Shown: in pieces, positions 22,947-33,667 of the stretch
How positions within the stretch are numbered: the first letter of the stretch is position 1
How the letters are laid out: the number at the start of each line of letters is the position of its first letter
Assembly: GCA_037447655.1 (NCBI GenBank)
Contig: JBBHKE010001761.1
Span: 1-52,672, forward strand
From: Zygnema cylindricum
Taxonomy: Eukaryota > Streptophyta > Zygnematophyceae > Zygnematales > Zygnemataceae
DNA length: 52,672 nt
Reading direction: 5' to 3'
Notes under the pieces: model-generated
What the model saw: only the letters and a program-made list of their open reading frames with translations
Database searches by the model: none
Told to the model about the DNA's origin: nothing
Translations under genes and position numbers: made by a program

Positions 22947-23780
22947 TGCAGTTTCTTTTTTAGATTAAGAGCAGGACTCCGTTAGGACGATTTTCGTCTC
23001 ATTAGACGCAGTATATAAAAACTTCGATTAAACGCAATAACGAAGGTGAAAAAGTTAAAGGGATTTAGATAGCAACGGGAAATTGCGCGGACCTGCTTTT
23101 TTATTACTCTTGTAATTTATGGAAATAAACAAAAATAAGGATAATCTAACCTTGCCCTGCGAAATTTTGAGAAACGTCCTTGGCTTTCGCAAAACCGAAT
23201 CTGAGTCGCTCAAATTCTTGAGTTAATGCTGGAAAATATTGAGCAGCGCAAAGCAGCCGGATTTTCTTTTTTTCACATATTTTTGCTTTTCCCGTGTTTT
23301 TTTTTTTTTGTCTTCGGAACCATCAATCGTTTCAAAAAGAGCGTCGCATGAGACGGAAATGCTCCATCTTCACTAATTATTTTCGGTTCAACTAGCGTGG
23401 CACTTTATGGATTCAATGCGGTTCGGTAGATACAATTTATAGCAATAAACGACAAATCTTCCCGGCTCGCCGGCTTTATCAACGTTTTGTTTTATTTTGA
23501 CGGAGTGCTAGAGTAATCTTCTGGACGAATCCGTCAGGGCGTGACGTAGGACAAAATCCACTGGCCTGAAGCAATTCGCCGATTCCCTCGAAAATACTAA
23601 AAATGACAAAATATTGTAATAATACATGTCCCTGTTATGCTATAGATCTCATGTATCCAGCCAGCCGAATTTCTTCAAATATTCGTTTGTCTAATTCCAC
23701 AATAAAAAAAAATCACTAAAAGACAAGAATAAGACAGAATAGAGTACGCTACGGTACATTTATTTAAAGTACGACAAAAA
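22947..23780. other. Intergenic region, no recognised gene
   Basis: AT-rich sequence between element G3 and the 5' flank of the lyase gene. I see no coding frame, RNA gene or complete repeat here. Confidence 0.4.
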
Positions 23781-24504
23781 CGTGTGGGCCCCACTTCATG
23801 TGTCGTACCTCTTGTCAAGTGCGAGTGGTCCGAAGTTTGTTCCGCCGTACGTTCATCCAATCGCCGCGTAGTTGTACTCCCATATTCTGCAGCTGTCTCG
23901 GGCCCCGGCGTACTGAAGCGCCGCATCGCACCGTATACTACCGTTACCTTCCACATTTGTCGGGCACTAAAAGTCCGCGTTGCCTGGTCGTCTTCCTTGG
24001 CTGGAAACCTTACGTTCTGTGGCCGGATCTTGGCCGTCGGTTTACCACTCTCAACGCATTCCACAATCCAAGGAAGTCGGTTCCTGTAGAATTTGTGAGA
24101 AACACGACAGACCTAGTCTACTTTCCACCGACATCTGCCGCTGATTTGCCCGTTGCCGCCTTCGCCTGCCGGTATCTGTGCGGTCCACTCAATGTGGACG
24201 GACGTCAAGCGATCCGCGCAGACGACCGGCAGGATTTGGTGGCCGGCCGGACAGCCCCCAGTGCGCCCCACCTGATGCCCTCACGTCCGTTGAACGGTCG
24301 GCCCGGCCGTACATCCGTACCATCGCCCCATAAGAGGCCGCCCCAGGCCGAGGAAAACACCAAACGCACTCACACCGCCACTCCGACGTCCGCCCAGACC
24401 CCTCGCCGGAACTCGGGGAACCGGACCCCAGGGGTAGAAAGAGGAGAGACGCCAGAGGCAACAGAGACACAGAAACAGAGAGGAAAAGAACGGTCGCTCT
24501 CACA
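23781..24504 (+). promoter_or_regulatory. GC-rich 5' flank / probable 5'UTR of the rhamnogalacturonan lyase gene
   Basis: GC content rises sharply at about 23780 and continues into the first coding exon. Long frames on both strands (23798-24556 plus, 23675-24064 and 24189-24551 minus) read as Arg/Pro/Thr-rich protein and overlap one another, as expected of GC-rich non-coding DNA. A purine-rich leader precedes the ATG. No TATA box was assigned. Confidence 0.4.
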
Positions 24505-25726
24505 ATGCGGCAGCTTTCCCTTTCCCTTTCCTTGTCCACCCTCTCCCTCATATTGACGGCTCTGTTCCTGCCACGTGGCAGTCATGCAGCATCCGTAGCG
24601 CTGGACACGAGCAGCAGCTCGCTGGTAGTTCTGAGCAACAGTGACGTCACGCTGACGCTCCTGAACCCGACGGGCCGCGTGGTATCCGTGACATACGGTG
24701 ACTCCGGGAACCTGCTGGCGGAATGGCCGGAGAACTACGAGCAGCCCTCGGCCCCGACGGTGACGTCATCCGTGGACAGACCCACGTACGGACTGTCGGG
24801 AGGGGATCTGACGGACAGAGGCTACTGGGACGGAGTGTGGGAGTCGGCCAATGGGAGCAGCTCGTACACCGGGCTGTCGTGCGAAAGATTTGAGGTAAGC
24901 TCTCGGAGGTCCAGGGGGGACGGGAGATTTTGGGAGAGGGTGGGGGAGGGAAGGAAGGAGTGCGGTGAAGGGCTGTTCTTTCTGGGTTTATCTGTCGTTT
25001 TCTTTTTCCTTTCTTGTTTCTTTTCTTTATATGCAAATGCAGGTATCTTAATTGTTATAAGAGGTGCGATTTTTCTTCTGTTGATATTGACAGTGCATCT
25101 GTTCGAGTGTCGGAGGCAGAATGTGGCAAAGATTTTGGCACATTCTCTGGTGGTTAGCAACTGGTGGGAATTTAGAAGCTCATTTATTTTTTCTTTTCAT
25201 CTAAATGACGGAAAAAGTCTGATTGGAGTTATTTAAACCCCGTCAATTTACAATGTACTGCATTTTTCATTCAGAACTTCAATTTTTACTTTCCACCTCG
25301 CCACCTAAAGCCCATTTTCTCTTTCCTAAAGAACAATCTCTGGCCCAAAAACGTCACCAGAAAAAAATCCTCTTCTCTGAAATCTCTTTCCCCGCATTCT
25401 GTCCCAATTTATGTTCCACAATTTGTCCTTCAACTCCCCCAATTACACTTCTTGCCCCATTTTCCAGGTGGTAAAAAGTAGCGACGACCTCGTGGTCGTA
25501 AAATTCTCCCACGTGTTCAGTGGTGCGACGCCCTCCGACTTCCCTCTCAATGTGGACATCTTCTACTCCCTGGCCGGCAACGAATCCTCCTTCTACTCTT
25601 GGACTGTTCTCACGCACCTTCCCGCCCACCCCGCCATGACTCTCGTCGAGCTCCGCTTCCTCATGAAACTCAACACGGTCAGTCAAAAAACCAATCATCC
25701 CCACCCTCCCTCGGTGCCCTCTGGAT

Positions 25727-25783
<57 letters not shown>

Positions 25784-27981
25784 TCTCTCTATGGCCTGGT
25801 ATGTGTGGTGGCATTCTTTTTCTCTCTCTCCTCTATCTCTGCGGTGGGGTGCGTTGTGGGGCCGGGCGGCTGAGCGGCTCGGCGGTGCGTTGGACGGTGC
25901 AGAGGTTTACGTGGACGTCTCTGGCGAAGGACCGGCAGCGCGTGATGCCGCAGTGGGAGGACCGCTCCGTCGACCGCAGCGAGGCCACATTCATCGGGGA
26001 GACTCGGAGGCTCACCAATCCAACCAATCCCGACTTCAAGGTCAGGCGGATGGTCATGTCACGACTGGGGATGGGACAATGTGACAGGAGGGCCTTTTGC
26101 TTTTTTTATTATTTGTTTTTGTTGTTTGTGGGGTTTGTTGTTGGAGGGGATTGTGTCTTTGTTTCTTCCTCATTTTTTGTTGTTGTTTGGTTGGTTTGTG
26201 CAGGATGAGTACGATACGAAGTACAATTATCTTTTGGATATTGGCGATCAGCTGGTGTATGGATGGGCTTCAAATGATACAGATCCTATTGGGATCTGGT
26301 ATATGAATCCGTACAAATATGAGTACACTCCCGGAGGTCCCACCAAGCAAGAACTCACAGTGCAGGTAATAATAATATCATTTAATGTAAATTTATAAGT
26401 ATATTTCTTTTCTTTATTTTATCTCTCTTTTTTTATTCGCTCCTCTTTATCTTTGCTTCTTCAATCCAGCGAGCGAATAAAATGCAAATAAACTGGCATT
26501 GCCTTTCTAGTTTCACTCACATTTGTGGTCTCAAACTCTGGTTTGCAGACGGGCCCGTATCTTCTGAATTACATGCATTCGCAGCACGTGGGCACCCCGG
26601 GTGTGGAAATCGGAAGCGGAGAAGAATGGTCCAAAACGTACGGACCGTTCAAAGTGTATTTGAACAAAAACGAAGACTCTTCGGGCAGCAAATGGAAAAA
26701 TCTTTTCCAAGACGCTCGAGCAGCCTCCATTCAAGAATACTGGCAGTGGCCGTACAATAAATTCGCAGATTCTACTTATTACCCAAGCACTGGTACAGTT
26801 TGAGATCCTTCTTTTCCCTCTTTAGTCTTTTTTAAGCTGGAGACGAGCAATGTCTTTTTCCAGGAAATACTTTTGGCTAGGAATGTTTGTAGAATTACTG
26901 AAATTGCTGTAATATGCAATTCGAACGAGAATTATTTGTGACAAAGAATGAATGTCCGTTGTGTTTTTCTCCCTCTTATTTTCTCCTTTTTGACTTTTGT
27001 TTCTTATGGCTTCTCTTTCTTGCAGAGGAGCGTGGAAACCTGAAAGGGTACCTCTCTTTTCCGTCTTCTTCCGAAATTGATACCGATAGCATCGATTTCA
27101 AAAGGGATGGATGGGTGGGATTAGCTCCAGTGGGGAGTGGAGGCTCCTGGGCTTACGAGGTAAAAGGATACCAATACTGGTCCCACTTTGCAAACTCCAA
27201 ATCCTCCACTTTTAGAATAAACAATGTGCGTCCCGGAGAGTACACTCTGTACGTATTTATTATGGGTGTCTATGGAGACTACGCTTCGGAAACCTCCTAT
27301 ATCGTGAAGGCAGGAGAAACCGTAGACATTGGTATCATTGTTTGGGCGCCACCAAGGTCCGGACCCACACTATTTGAATTAGGATTTCCGAATCGCGATT
27401 CGGATGAATTTTACATTCCCGATATCAATCCATTGTCGCCATATCCGTACAGAATAACCAACAGAAACAAGTTCCGAGACTACGGGGTTTGGGATGTTTA
27501 CGCGAAGCAATATCCGACAGGTGGACCGGTCTACGTAGTGGGGGAATCGGATTGGTCGAAGGACTGGTGGTACATTCAGACCGCCCTGTACAGTGAGGAT
27601 TTGTCGTCGGCCGATCCGACAATCCACACCATCCAGTTTAATCTGTCGACGACGCCTGCGGATGACGACATTTACACGCTGAGGGTCGCGTTGGCGGGGA
27701 AACACGAAGCCGTACTTCAAATTTTCGTAAACACGAAGGACTTCGACGGGAAAGCCGCACTGGATACGAGCAATTACGCCGTTCCGTACAATGTGGACGA
27801 CAACGGTCTGGCGCGAAGTGCGGCGCACGGAGCGTACTATACGTACAATCTGAAGATTCCGGGATCCTCGCTAAATTTGGGAACCAATAACTTTTATTTT
27901 CGGCAGCGGAGAACGGCCGACAAATTCATTTACGTGGCGTATGATTATATTCGTTTCGAGGGGCCTCCGACCTCCACTTAA
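24505..27981 (+). CDS. Rhamnogalacturonan lyase (polysaccharide lyase family 4), secreted
   Basis: Six exons: 24505-24894, 25468-25677, 25903-26040, 26204-26365, 26549-26792, 27026-27981. All junctions are GT-AG, phases 0,0,0,0,1, giving 699 codons plus TAA, a usual length for the plant family. Residues 1 to about 29 are a signal peptide ending in SHA. The N-terminal catalytic beta-sandwich follows, with AKDRQRVMPQWEDR (about 208-221), DIGDQLVYGWASNDTDPIGI (exon 4) and LLNYMHSQHVGTPGVEIGSG (exon 5). A fibronectin-type-III-like domain starts at about 383 (RGNLKGYLSF), and a carbohydrate-binding jelly-roll fills the C-terminus from about 554 (ESDWSKDWWYIQTALYSED). Family members cleave rhamnose-galacturonate bonds in the RG-I backbone of pectin by beta-elimination. 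The Lys in AKDRQ and a His in MHSQH are candidates for the catalytic pair known in fungal PL4; this needs alignment. Intron 2 contains a long CT microsatellite directly after the donor region. Confidence 0.93.
25731..25790. repeat. CT dinucleotide microsatellite in intron 2 of the lyase gene
   Basis: About 30 uninterrupted CT repeats on the plus strand, 54 bp downstream of the intron 2 donor (25678). It lies far enough from the acceptor (25902) not to be its polypyrimidine tract. It is expected to vary in length between individuals. Confidence 0.95.
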
Positions 27982-28249
27982 TGCGATGCTTTCGTATATT
28001 TGACGGAGTATTCTTTTGTACTTTTGGGTATTTTGTTTTGTGTATATATTTACAGCGGCTCCACATTATTTTGTCACGTCACGTCACATCGGCAGAGAGG
28101 TAAAGGACACGAGTTCTCAATCCTTGTGTTTTTTTTGTCTTTTTTGTCCATTTAGGTTTAGTTTTGTCTCATAGCGGGGTTTCTTTCTTTTCTTTCACCG
28201 ACTTTAGGGTAAGCAAAGGGATTGTTTTGAGAGAATTTGTCATTCCCGA

Positions 28250-28255
28250 AATAAA
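28250..28255 (+). terminator. Possible polyadenylation signal of the lyase gene
   Basis: An AATAAA hexamer lies about 270 bp after the stop codon and is followed within a few bases by an A-rich run. It is a plausible 3'-end signal, but no transcript end can be seen from the sequence. Confidence 0.35.
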
Positions 28256-28261
28256 ATGCAA

Positions 28262-29238
28262 AAAAAAAAAAGAGGAACGAGAAGAAAAAAAGGTGGAATG
28301 GCTTCCAGTATAATCAGACAGGGTAGAAAATCGATTAGACAAGCATCATTGTTGAGTCGAAAGAGGGAACTTTAGGACTTGATTGCACTGAAAAAATTGG
28401 GGTTGGTGCATTTGGTGGGGAGGAGGGCTGCCCACTATTTTTCACCTCGGGAAACTAAGGTTTCCCAGGAGCTAAACAGGAATTGAAAATCTGGGATTAT
28501 TTAGAGTTTATATATTTGGGATTTTAGGATATTTTACATTTGTTTTGAATTGTAGTGTAGCATAGAACACTGGATACTGAACTGAACCATTTTTGCCGGT
28601 TCTTTGAGCTGGTGGGATACGATGTTTTGAAATCTTAGGGCATGTCCTTTCTTTGGACTTTTTCATCAATTTGAAATCAAGATTGATCACGTTGTCTTCA
28701 TTTCGTCCTCTTTTCCCTGTCTCTCTTTGTTTCTTTGTTTTTTCTGGGTGGGGGGCTGTGAATTTCAATTTTTTCTTGTATAGAGAAGTGAAAAGAGAAA
28801 ATAAAAGACATCATTCAGTGTCTTGTTGAATCCCGTATAAACCATGATTGACGTGATACACATGCACTTAAATGAACGGGGTAGGTCTACTTTGTGCCTT
28901 GGGAAAATTTCATTTCCCAAATGGGTGTTGGGATGGTTGAAACCGATTGTGGTGGGCATAAATAGCTTACGAGTCATATTAGGGGGTGTTTACACATTAA
29001 ACGTGTGTTGCCAAATAAAAACCGCCGTTTCCATCGGCAATGTGACTGCACCCAATTTTATTCTCGAATGTTGGAGGCTCATTTTGAAATGGTAATAAAT
29101 GGCAGAATTGTCCCGGATTCCAACTCTATCATATTCAGTGTGAAAATAATAGGCTATTCTAAGAATTGTGAAGGGGCAAGAATTTCCACGTAGTTGAAAG
29201 TGAGATCCCAGGGTTTTATATTTGTATGTTGAAATGGC
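28262..29238. other. Intergenic region downstream of the lyase gene
   Basis: No gene recognised. A solo G2-type end (TTAGGGCATGTCC) occurs near 28635-28648 and resembles the left end of the complete copy at 29242, with no partner end found. Confidence 0.45.
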
Positions 29239-29241
29239 TTA

Positions 29242-30018
29242 GGGCATGTCCCCATGTGCATAAGGATTTTTTTCTGTCGTTTTCCTGTAAAACTTAGCGT
29301 CGGACTGCCTAAGTTGCAACCGTACGAAGGAATCGCAAATTTGTAGAGTACAATTTGCGTCATCCTCGAACTTACAATGTACAAAAATTTGTCGTCTTGT
29401 GTTTTTCGACCAACTTTGACAACAAAAAACGTCATCTTCAACCTTATCTTTAAAACACATGCGCGATGTGTTTTAATATTAGGAATTTTCTATAAACAAA
29501 TAGGAACATATATTCGCACGTGTCGAAATATTCGAAAATTTTCATACGATTTCTAAGGACAAATAAAAGTACAGAATTTGCTATTTTTTGTCCGTTTGCA
29601 TTCCAATACGACAAAGAAAAGGACACAATTTGTTTGGATTTGTCCGTTTTCGTCCAGTACGGATTTTTTTTTTTGCAGGGGTCTTCAAATTCAGATGCCA
29701 TTTCACGTCGACCAGACAGGAGTCGCAAAGGCAAAACGCCTCGTCTTTCAACCGTGAAACGGCACAGGTTGGAATGCGCTACGTCTACAATGTCACGGTA
29801 AGACATGTGACGTCACAAACAGTTCCAAAAAATATCGTGCGACAACAAATTGTAGACGTTAACAGCCGTCACAGGTATTGTTGACGTATACAATCGTCAC
29901 ATGCGTAAGTTACGATTTCGTCATTACAGACAGAGGGATACTTGAAAACCGGGTCCGGCGGATCCGCGCTAAAATACAAAGTAAGTTCGCTAAGTTACAA
30001 GTACATGGGGACAAAACC
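29242..30018. mobile_element. GGG-type element G2 (PIF/Harbinger-like MITE)
   Basis: The left terminus GGGCATGTCCCCATGTGCA and right terminus TACATGGGGACAAAACC bound 777 bp, with identical TTA flanks (29239-29241, 30019-30021). The 3-bp TTA duplication and GGG ends fit PIF/Harbinger. An internal hairpin (AAAACACAT-gcgcg-ATGTGTTTT) is centred at about 29463, 221 bp from the left terminus. Overlapping frames on both strands (29450-29806 minus, 29520-29801 plus) show no transposase motif. Confidence 0.85.
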
Positions 30019-30021
30019 TTA

Positions 30022-30719
30022 GTTTCGACATCTTGGCTCGTGACTATTGACTCGCTATTATTGTGACGATTGTGCAAAATAAGAAGAAATGTGGAAGCTG
30101 TGGTACTGAAAAAACAGATGTTTTGTACAGAATTTCTTTTTTGTTTAAAGTACCAACAAAAACCGAGTTGTTGAAGCAATTCATTGGAAAAATAGTAAAC
30201 ATTTGAAGATGTAAAACAAGGTGACAACGGTAGGGTTGGTTTTTAATTGAGACCCCCAAAAGCATTACATGTTTAATTGCACTTTGAATGCTTTAACCTT
30301 ACCTAAGGTTAAACTCAATGTTTTTTAAAAGAGTTTAAGAACAGGTGTTGTATTTGACTATTTTGAAAGGTTTGCATTTTTTTTTTTTGTTTTTTATTTT
30401 TGTGTGCTATTATTCTTCTCACAACATTTAGCCAAAAGCTCAAAAACATTTAATTAAACTTCCACTTTCTTAGCCGACGAATAATTCTTTTGGAGATATG
30501 TTGGCTTTAATATCGCATACAAATCTCAATACACACATGTAATTTTGGACTTACCATTTACATCAAATCGTTCAAATTCCCGAGAATGTATAAAATTTCG
30601 AACGATCGTGTTCGAACATCTATTTTATTCAACCGTGTTCACTGATTAAGGTGTATTACACACAACAAGATTGCTCACCGTTTCAAGCTTTCAATAGGAA
30701 AGTCATAGGATAATTACTT
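30022..30719. other. Intergenic region, no recognised gene
   Basis: AT-rich sequence between element G2 and the TAGTG-type fragments. I see nothing identifiable apart from homopolymer runs near 30376. Confidence 0.4.
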
Positions 30720-31480
30720 GTGTTATACATGGGTAGCCATCCGACCAATAATCGATATACTGCCTTGATATATCGTCAACGAAATTATTTCGATAAATTT
30801 CCGATGTTTCGTGATAGATTACCGATAATTATTGGGCCGATAACTATCAATGATAACCCCATACTGTGGTACGGAATGGATTGTGTGTTTTTTTTTTAAA
30901 GCCCTCCTCCCCCCTCCCTATGTCGTGTTATCTCCGTACACATTTCGTACTTTATTTCCGTACTACAAATTCGTACTTTTTGTACGGCACCCCTCACAAC
31001 TTATAATTATCGGCGATATTTTTTGTTGGTTGGGGAGTGATGCATCGGAGAACCCCTCACCGTTCGAAAACGGATAGCATCGTTATTAGATTTATCGCGA
31101 TAACAAATTACCCTATACACAACTGAACAGTAGAAATTACTGTAGTAGTGTTGAGTATATGTACCTTTTTTTGACCTTCCGATAATCGATATATCGGTAA
31201 TTAAATTTTTGCGATTAAAAACCGATATATCATGCTAAATTACCCGATAATAAAGGGCCGATAACGCAATATATCCGTACAGATTCCGGACTTTATTTCG
31301 GTACGGTATTTCATACCGTGATATGGAATGGAGTGTGAAATAAAATTCAAAAGCCCACCCACCAAAATGTTAGATCGGGAATAATTATTTTTGCTAGTGC
31401 AGGAGCGATATATAGGACCCTCGTTGTTCGATACCCGATAATATTAGTTATTGGATTGTGACCAGACACAACGTGTATCG
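30720..31480. mobile_element. TAGTG-type element remnants
   Basis: Two blocks rich in CCGATAATTATTGGG and CGATATATCGGTAAT-like words. One ends at TATACACAAC near 31117-31126; another starts TAGTAGTGTTGAGTATATG near 31143. Ends are incomplete, so exact borders are not given with confidence. Confidence 0.45.
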
Positions 31481-31808
31481 CTATTGGTGTTAATGTTTTT
31501 TTGGCCACTTCAAACATCTTTCTCCGTACACGCTTGTCGGATTACAGATCTGACGATTGTGATTGGAAGCCAAGATTCTCACCTTCCCATTGGGGTTTCC
31601 ATGTGAAAAGTGGACAAGTGTGTACGGAGAAAAGTTGTTCTAAGTAACAAAAAGTTACCAACACTACAATGCAGTACAGTAGTACACCGCGAATCGCTAT
31701 TAGTGTTAATAACGCTAATGCGGTGCCCCAAAATTTTGACCCTCGAACTCAAGATAGAAGTAATTACTCTAAATGATTTTTTACGTTAATATAGATGCTG
31801 TCGAATTA

Positions 31809-32430
31809 GGGTGGCGTTCCATCAGACGAAAAGTGAGGTTATTAACAGAAATTTGGACCTTACCGTACTATGCCGTACTTCTTATTTTGTTTTTATACGC
31901 GAACAACATTACAGCGAATCTTGCCAATATTCTCCAAAGGTCTGGGAGGTAGCAATGACCGTTGGATTTATTTTCGCGAAGCATTCGCGTCGAAAGTTTC
32001 TGTAAATGGTGATGTACCTCGAGGAGGTACATCACCATTTACAGAAAAATTTGAGCCACGACACGTTGGATAATGAGCATACGTGTCAGGACGGCAACCA
32101 ACGGAAATAGAAAAATTCGCACGATAGCGCATTAAATCAATAATCAAAAAAATCCAAACATGATGTTCAGCCAATCGGAAGTTCTCAAACCGTGACGTTT
32201 CCTGAGCTGGTGCGTGCAAAGATTTGTTGGTATTGCAAATGAGATGAAGAGTTGAAGTTGGTCGGTGTAAAAAATATTTGACGATTTTCAATATACCATC
32301 TTATCTTACGTGGTACCACTCATTTATGAGCACGTGCATTACTGACCCTGCGCGAAAAAACATCGTTCAAAATGTAGCATCCTGTAATGTTGGCCGTACA
32401 GTTATAGAAAATCCTGATAGAACGCCACCC
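31809..32430 (+). mobile_element. GGG-type element G1 (PIF/Harbinger-like MITE), nested
   Basis: Termini GGGTGGCGTTCCATCAGAC and CTGATAGAACGCCACCC bound 622 bp, with identical TTA flanks (31806-31808, 32431-32433). It is inserted inside a CACCG MITE. Relatives: 45835-46588, 49483-50211 (inverted) and a fragment from 33964. Open frames inside are short and not conserved as proteins. Non-autonomous; the transposase would come from elsewhere in the genome. Confidence 0.9.
31997..32047. repeat. Internal hairpin of element G1, 24-bp perfect arms
   Basis: Arms 31997-32020 and 32024-32047 are perfectly complementary with a 3-nt GAG loop and the tip GTACCTC/GAGGTAC. The centre is 213 bp from the left terminus of the element. 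Confidence 0.95.
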
Positions 32431-32828
32431 TTAGCGTTAATGACTCTAATTTGGAAAGTTTTAAAACAGTGTAGTGTACGAAATGCGTCAGTCCCTACTA
32501 AAACTGCTCCTTTTGTACAATTGTACAAAAAGTGCGTCACCTAATGGCGTCAATACAAAAGAATTTGATTCCCAAGATAAAGACGGTGGAAAATTGCGTC
32601 AAACTGTTCTCACATGTTTAAACGTTGACTATGTGAGCCCGGGGTATACAAGTTACAACTATGGGAAATATGTACCCAAATTAGAGTAAAATATTTGTTT
32701 GAAAATATTGAAAATCCCAAATTAGAGGTAATAACACTAATTATTTTTTTACACTAATTATTATTTAACTCTAATAGCGATTCACGGTATAGTGTTACAC
32801 GGTGTATTTATTACGCTATAAAAGACTA

Positions 32829-32985
32829 AGGGTACGGCCCCATGTACATGTAGCTTAGCGAACTTACCAACTTTTAAAGGGCAAATCGTACGGTTCGTAT
32901 AAGTTTATGGGTTGACTTTACTTATATTTTGGCCAAAATGGTTGATTTACCCTCAACGTCAGGGCATTTTTCGTCAATGTAATTA
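32829..32985. mobile_element. G2-type element fragment
   Basis: It starts with CTAAGGGTACGGCCCCATGT, followed by TAGCTTAGCGAACTTAC. This corresponds to the inverted right end of 29242-30018 (ACTTAGCGAACTTAC is shared). The other end is not found before the next MITE begins. Confidence 0.55.
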
Positions 32986-32988
32986 CTA

Positions 32989-33196
32989 CACCGTGAATCG
33001 CTATTAGCGTTCATGACTCTAATTGAGGTACCCTTTTTTTTGACCCAAATTCTCAAATAGAATTAATAAAACCCCTTTAAAAAACACATTAGAGTAAATG
33101 ATTTCCTTCAAAACCCCCAAATTCCCAAATAACATTAATAACGCTATATGTTTTATAATGCTATCTATTTCTAAACGCTAATAGTGATTCACGTGG
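32989..33196. mobile_element. CACCG-type MITE, short subfamily C3
   Basis: A 208-bp copy of the element at 13792-13999, with TA at 32987-32988 and 33197-33198. The right terminus reads CACGTGG in place of CACGGTG. The TA at its right end is also the first two bases of the following TAGTGTTGTG element. Confidence 0.85.
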
Positions 33197-33667
33197 TAGT
33201 GTTGTGTATCCGCAAGAAATTTATCCCGATAGCACTGATACCGATAGTTATCGGATATCGAACGGTTAAGGGTCCCGATATATCCCTCCGAGACCAACAA
33301 ATTTCTTATCGGCGATGAGTAGAAAAAAGATAGTACGCTATGTAATACTACTTTATAATATATTGCATTATATTTTTAACTGTATATGGCGTGGCATGCC
33401 ATGTGTAACAATCAATTCAATACTCTCTGCAACGACAAAATTGCGGTTCAGTACGACGGCATAAATCGTACAATTGTACGGTACAAACCATACAATTATC
33501 GCCGATAGTTATCGGTACCGGTGTTATCGCGATAGCAAACCGATATTGTCGGTTTTTTATCGGCGATAACACCGGTGTCGATATATCGTGCCAATATATC
33601 GATTATCGGCAAGCCAAAAAAAAAGTAATATCGATTATTGGCAAAACCCTGCCGATACACAACACTA
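33197..33667. mobile_element. TAGTG-type element, complete copy (hAT-like MITE)
   Basis: Ends are TAGTGTTGTGTATCCGCA and GCCGATACACAACACTA, about 471 bp. The termini fit the loose YARNG start of hAT elements, but I see no 8-bp target duplication. The interior is built of ATCGGCGATAA, CCGATATATCG and similar self-complementary words. It is non-coding. Confidence 0.75.

Larger units (their letters stand above)
31685..32789 (-). mobile_element. CACCG-type MITE (subfamily C4) interrupted by a GGG element
   Basis: The left end CACCGCGAATCGCTATTAGT (TA at 31683-31684) pairs with the right end TAGCGATTCACGGTA, where the last bases are mutated. Without the insert at 31809-32430 and one TTA, the element is about 480 bp. 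Its right half (TGTACAATTGTACAAAAAGT, GTTCTCACATGTTTAAACG) is the reverse complement of 44324-44842, confirming that the two separated halves belong together. Confidence 0.8.

Noticed and set aside
23675-24556. Frames of 120-250 codons on both strands upstream of the lyase gene
   Set aside because: They overlap each other in a GC-rich leader, have biased Arg/Pro/Thr composition and no motif. The region is better explained as 5' flank and UTR.
27379-27828. 149-codon minus frame inside the lyase gene
   Set aside because: It lies antisense to the last lyase exon, whose plus-strand translation clearly matches PL4 C-terminal domains.
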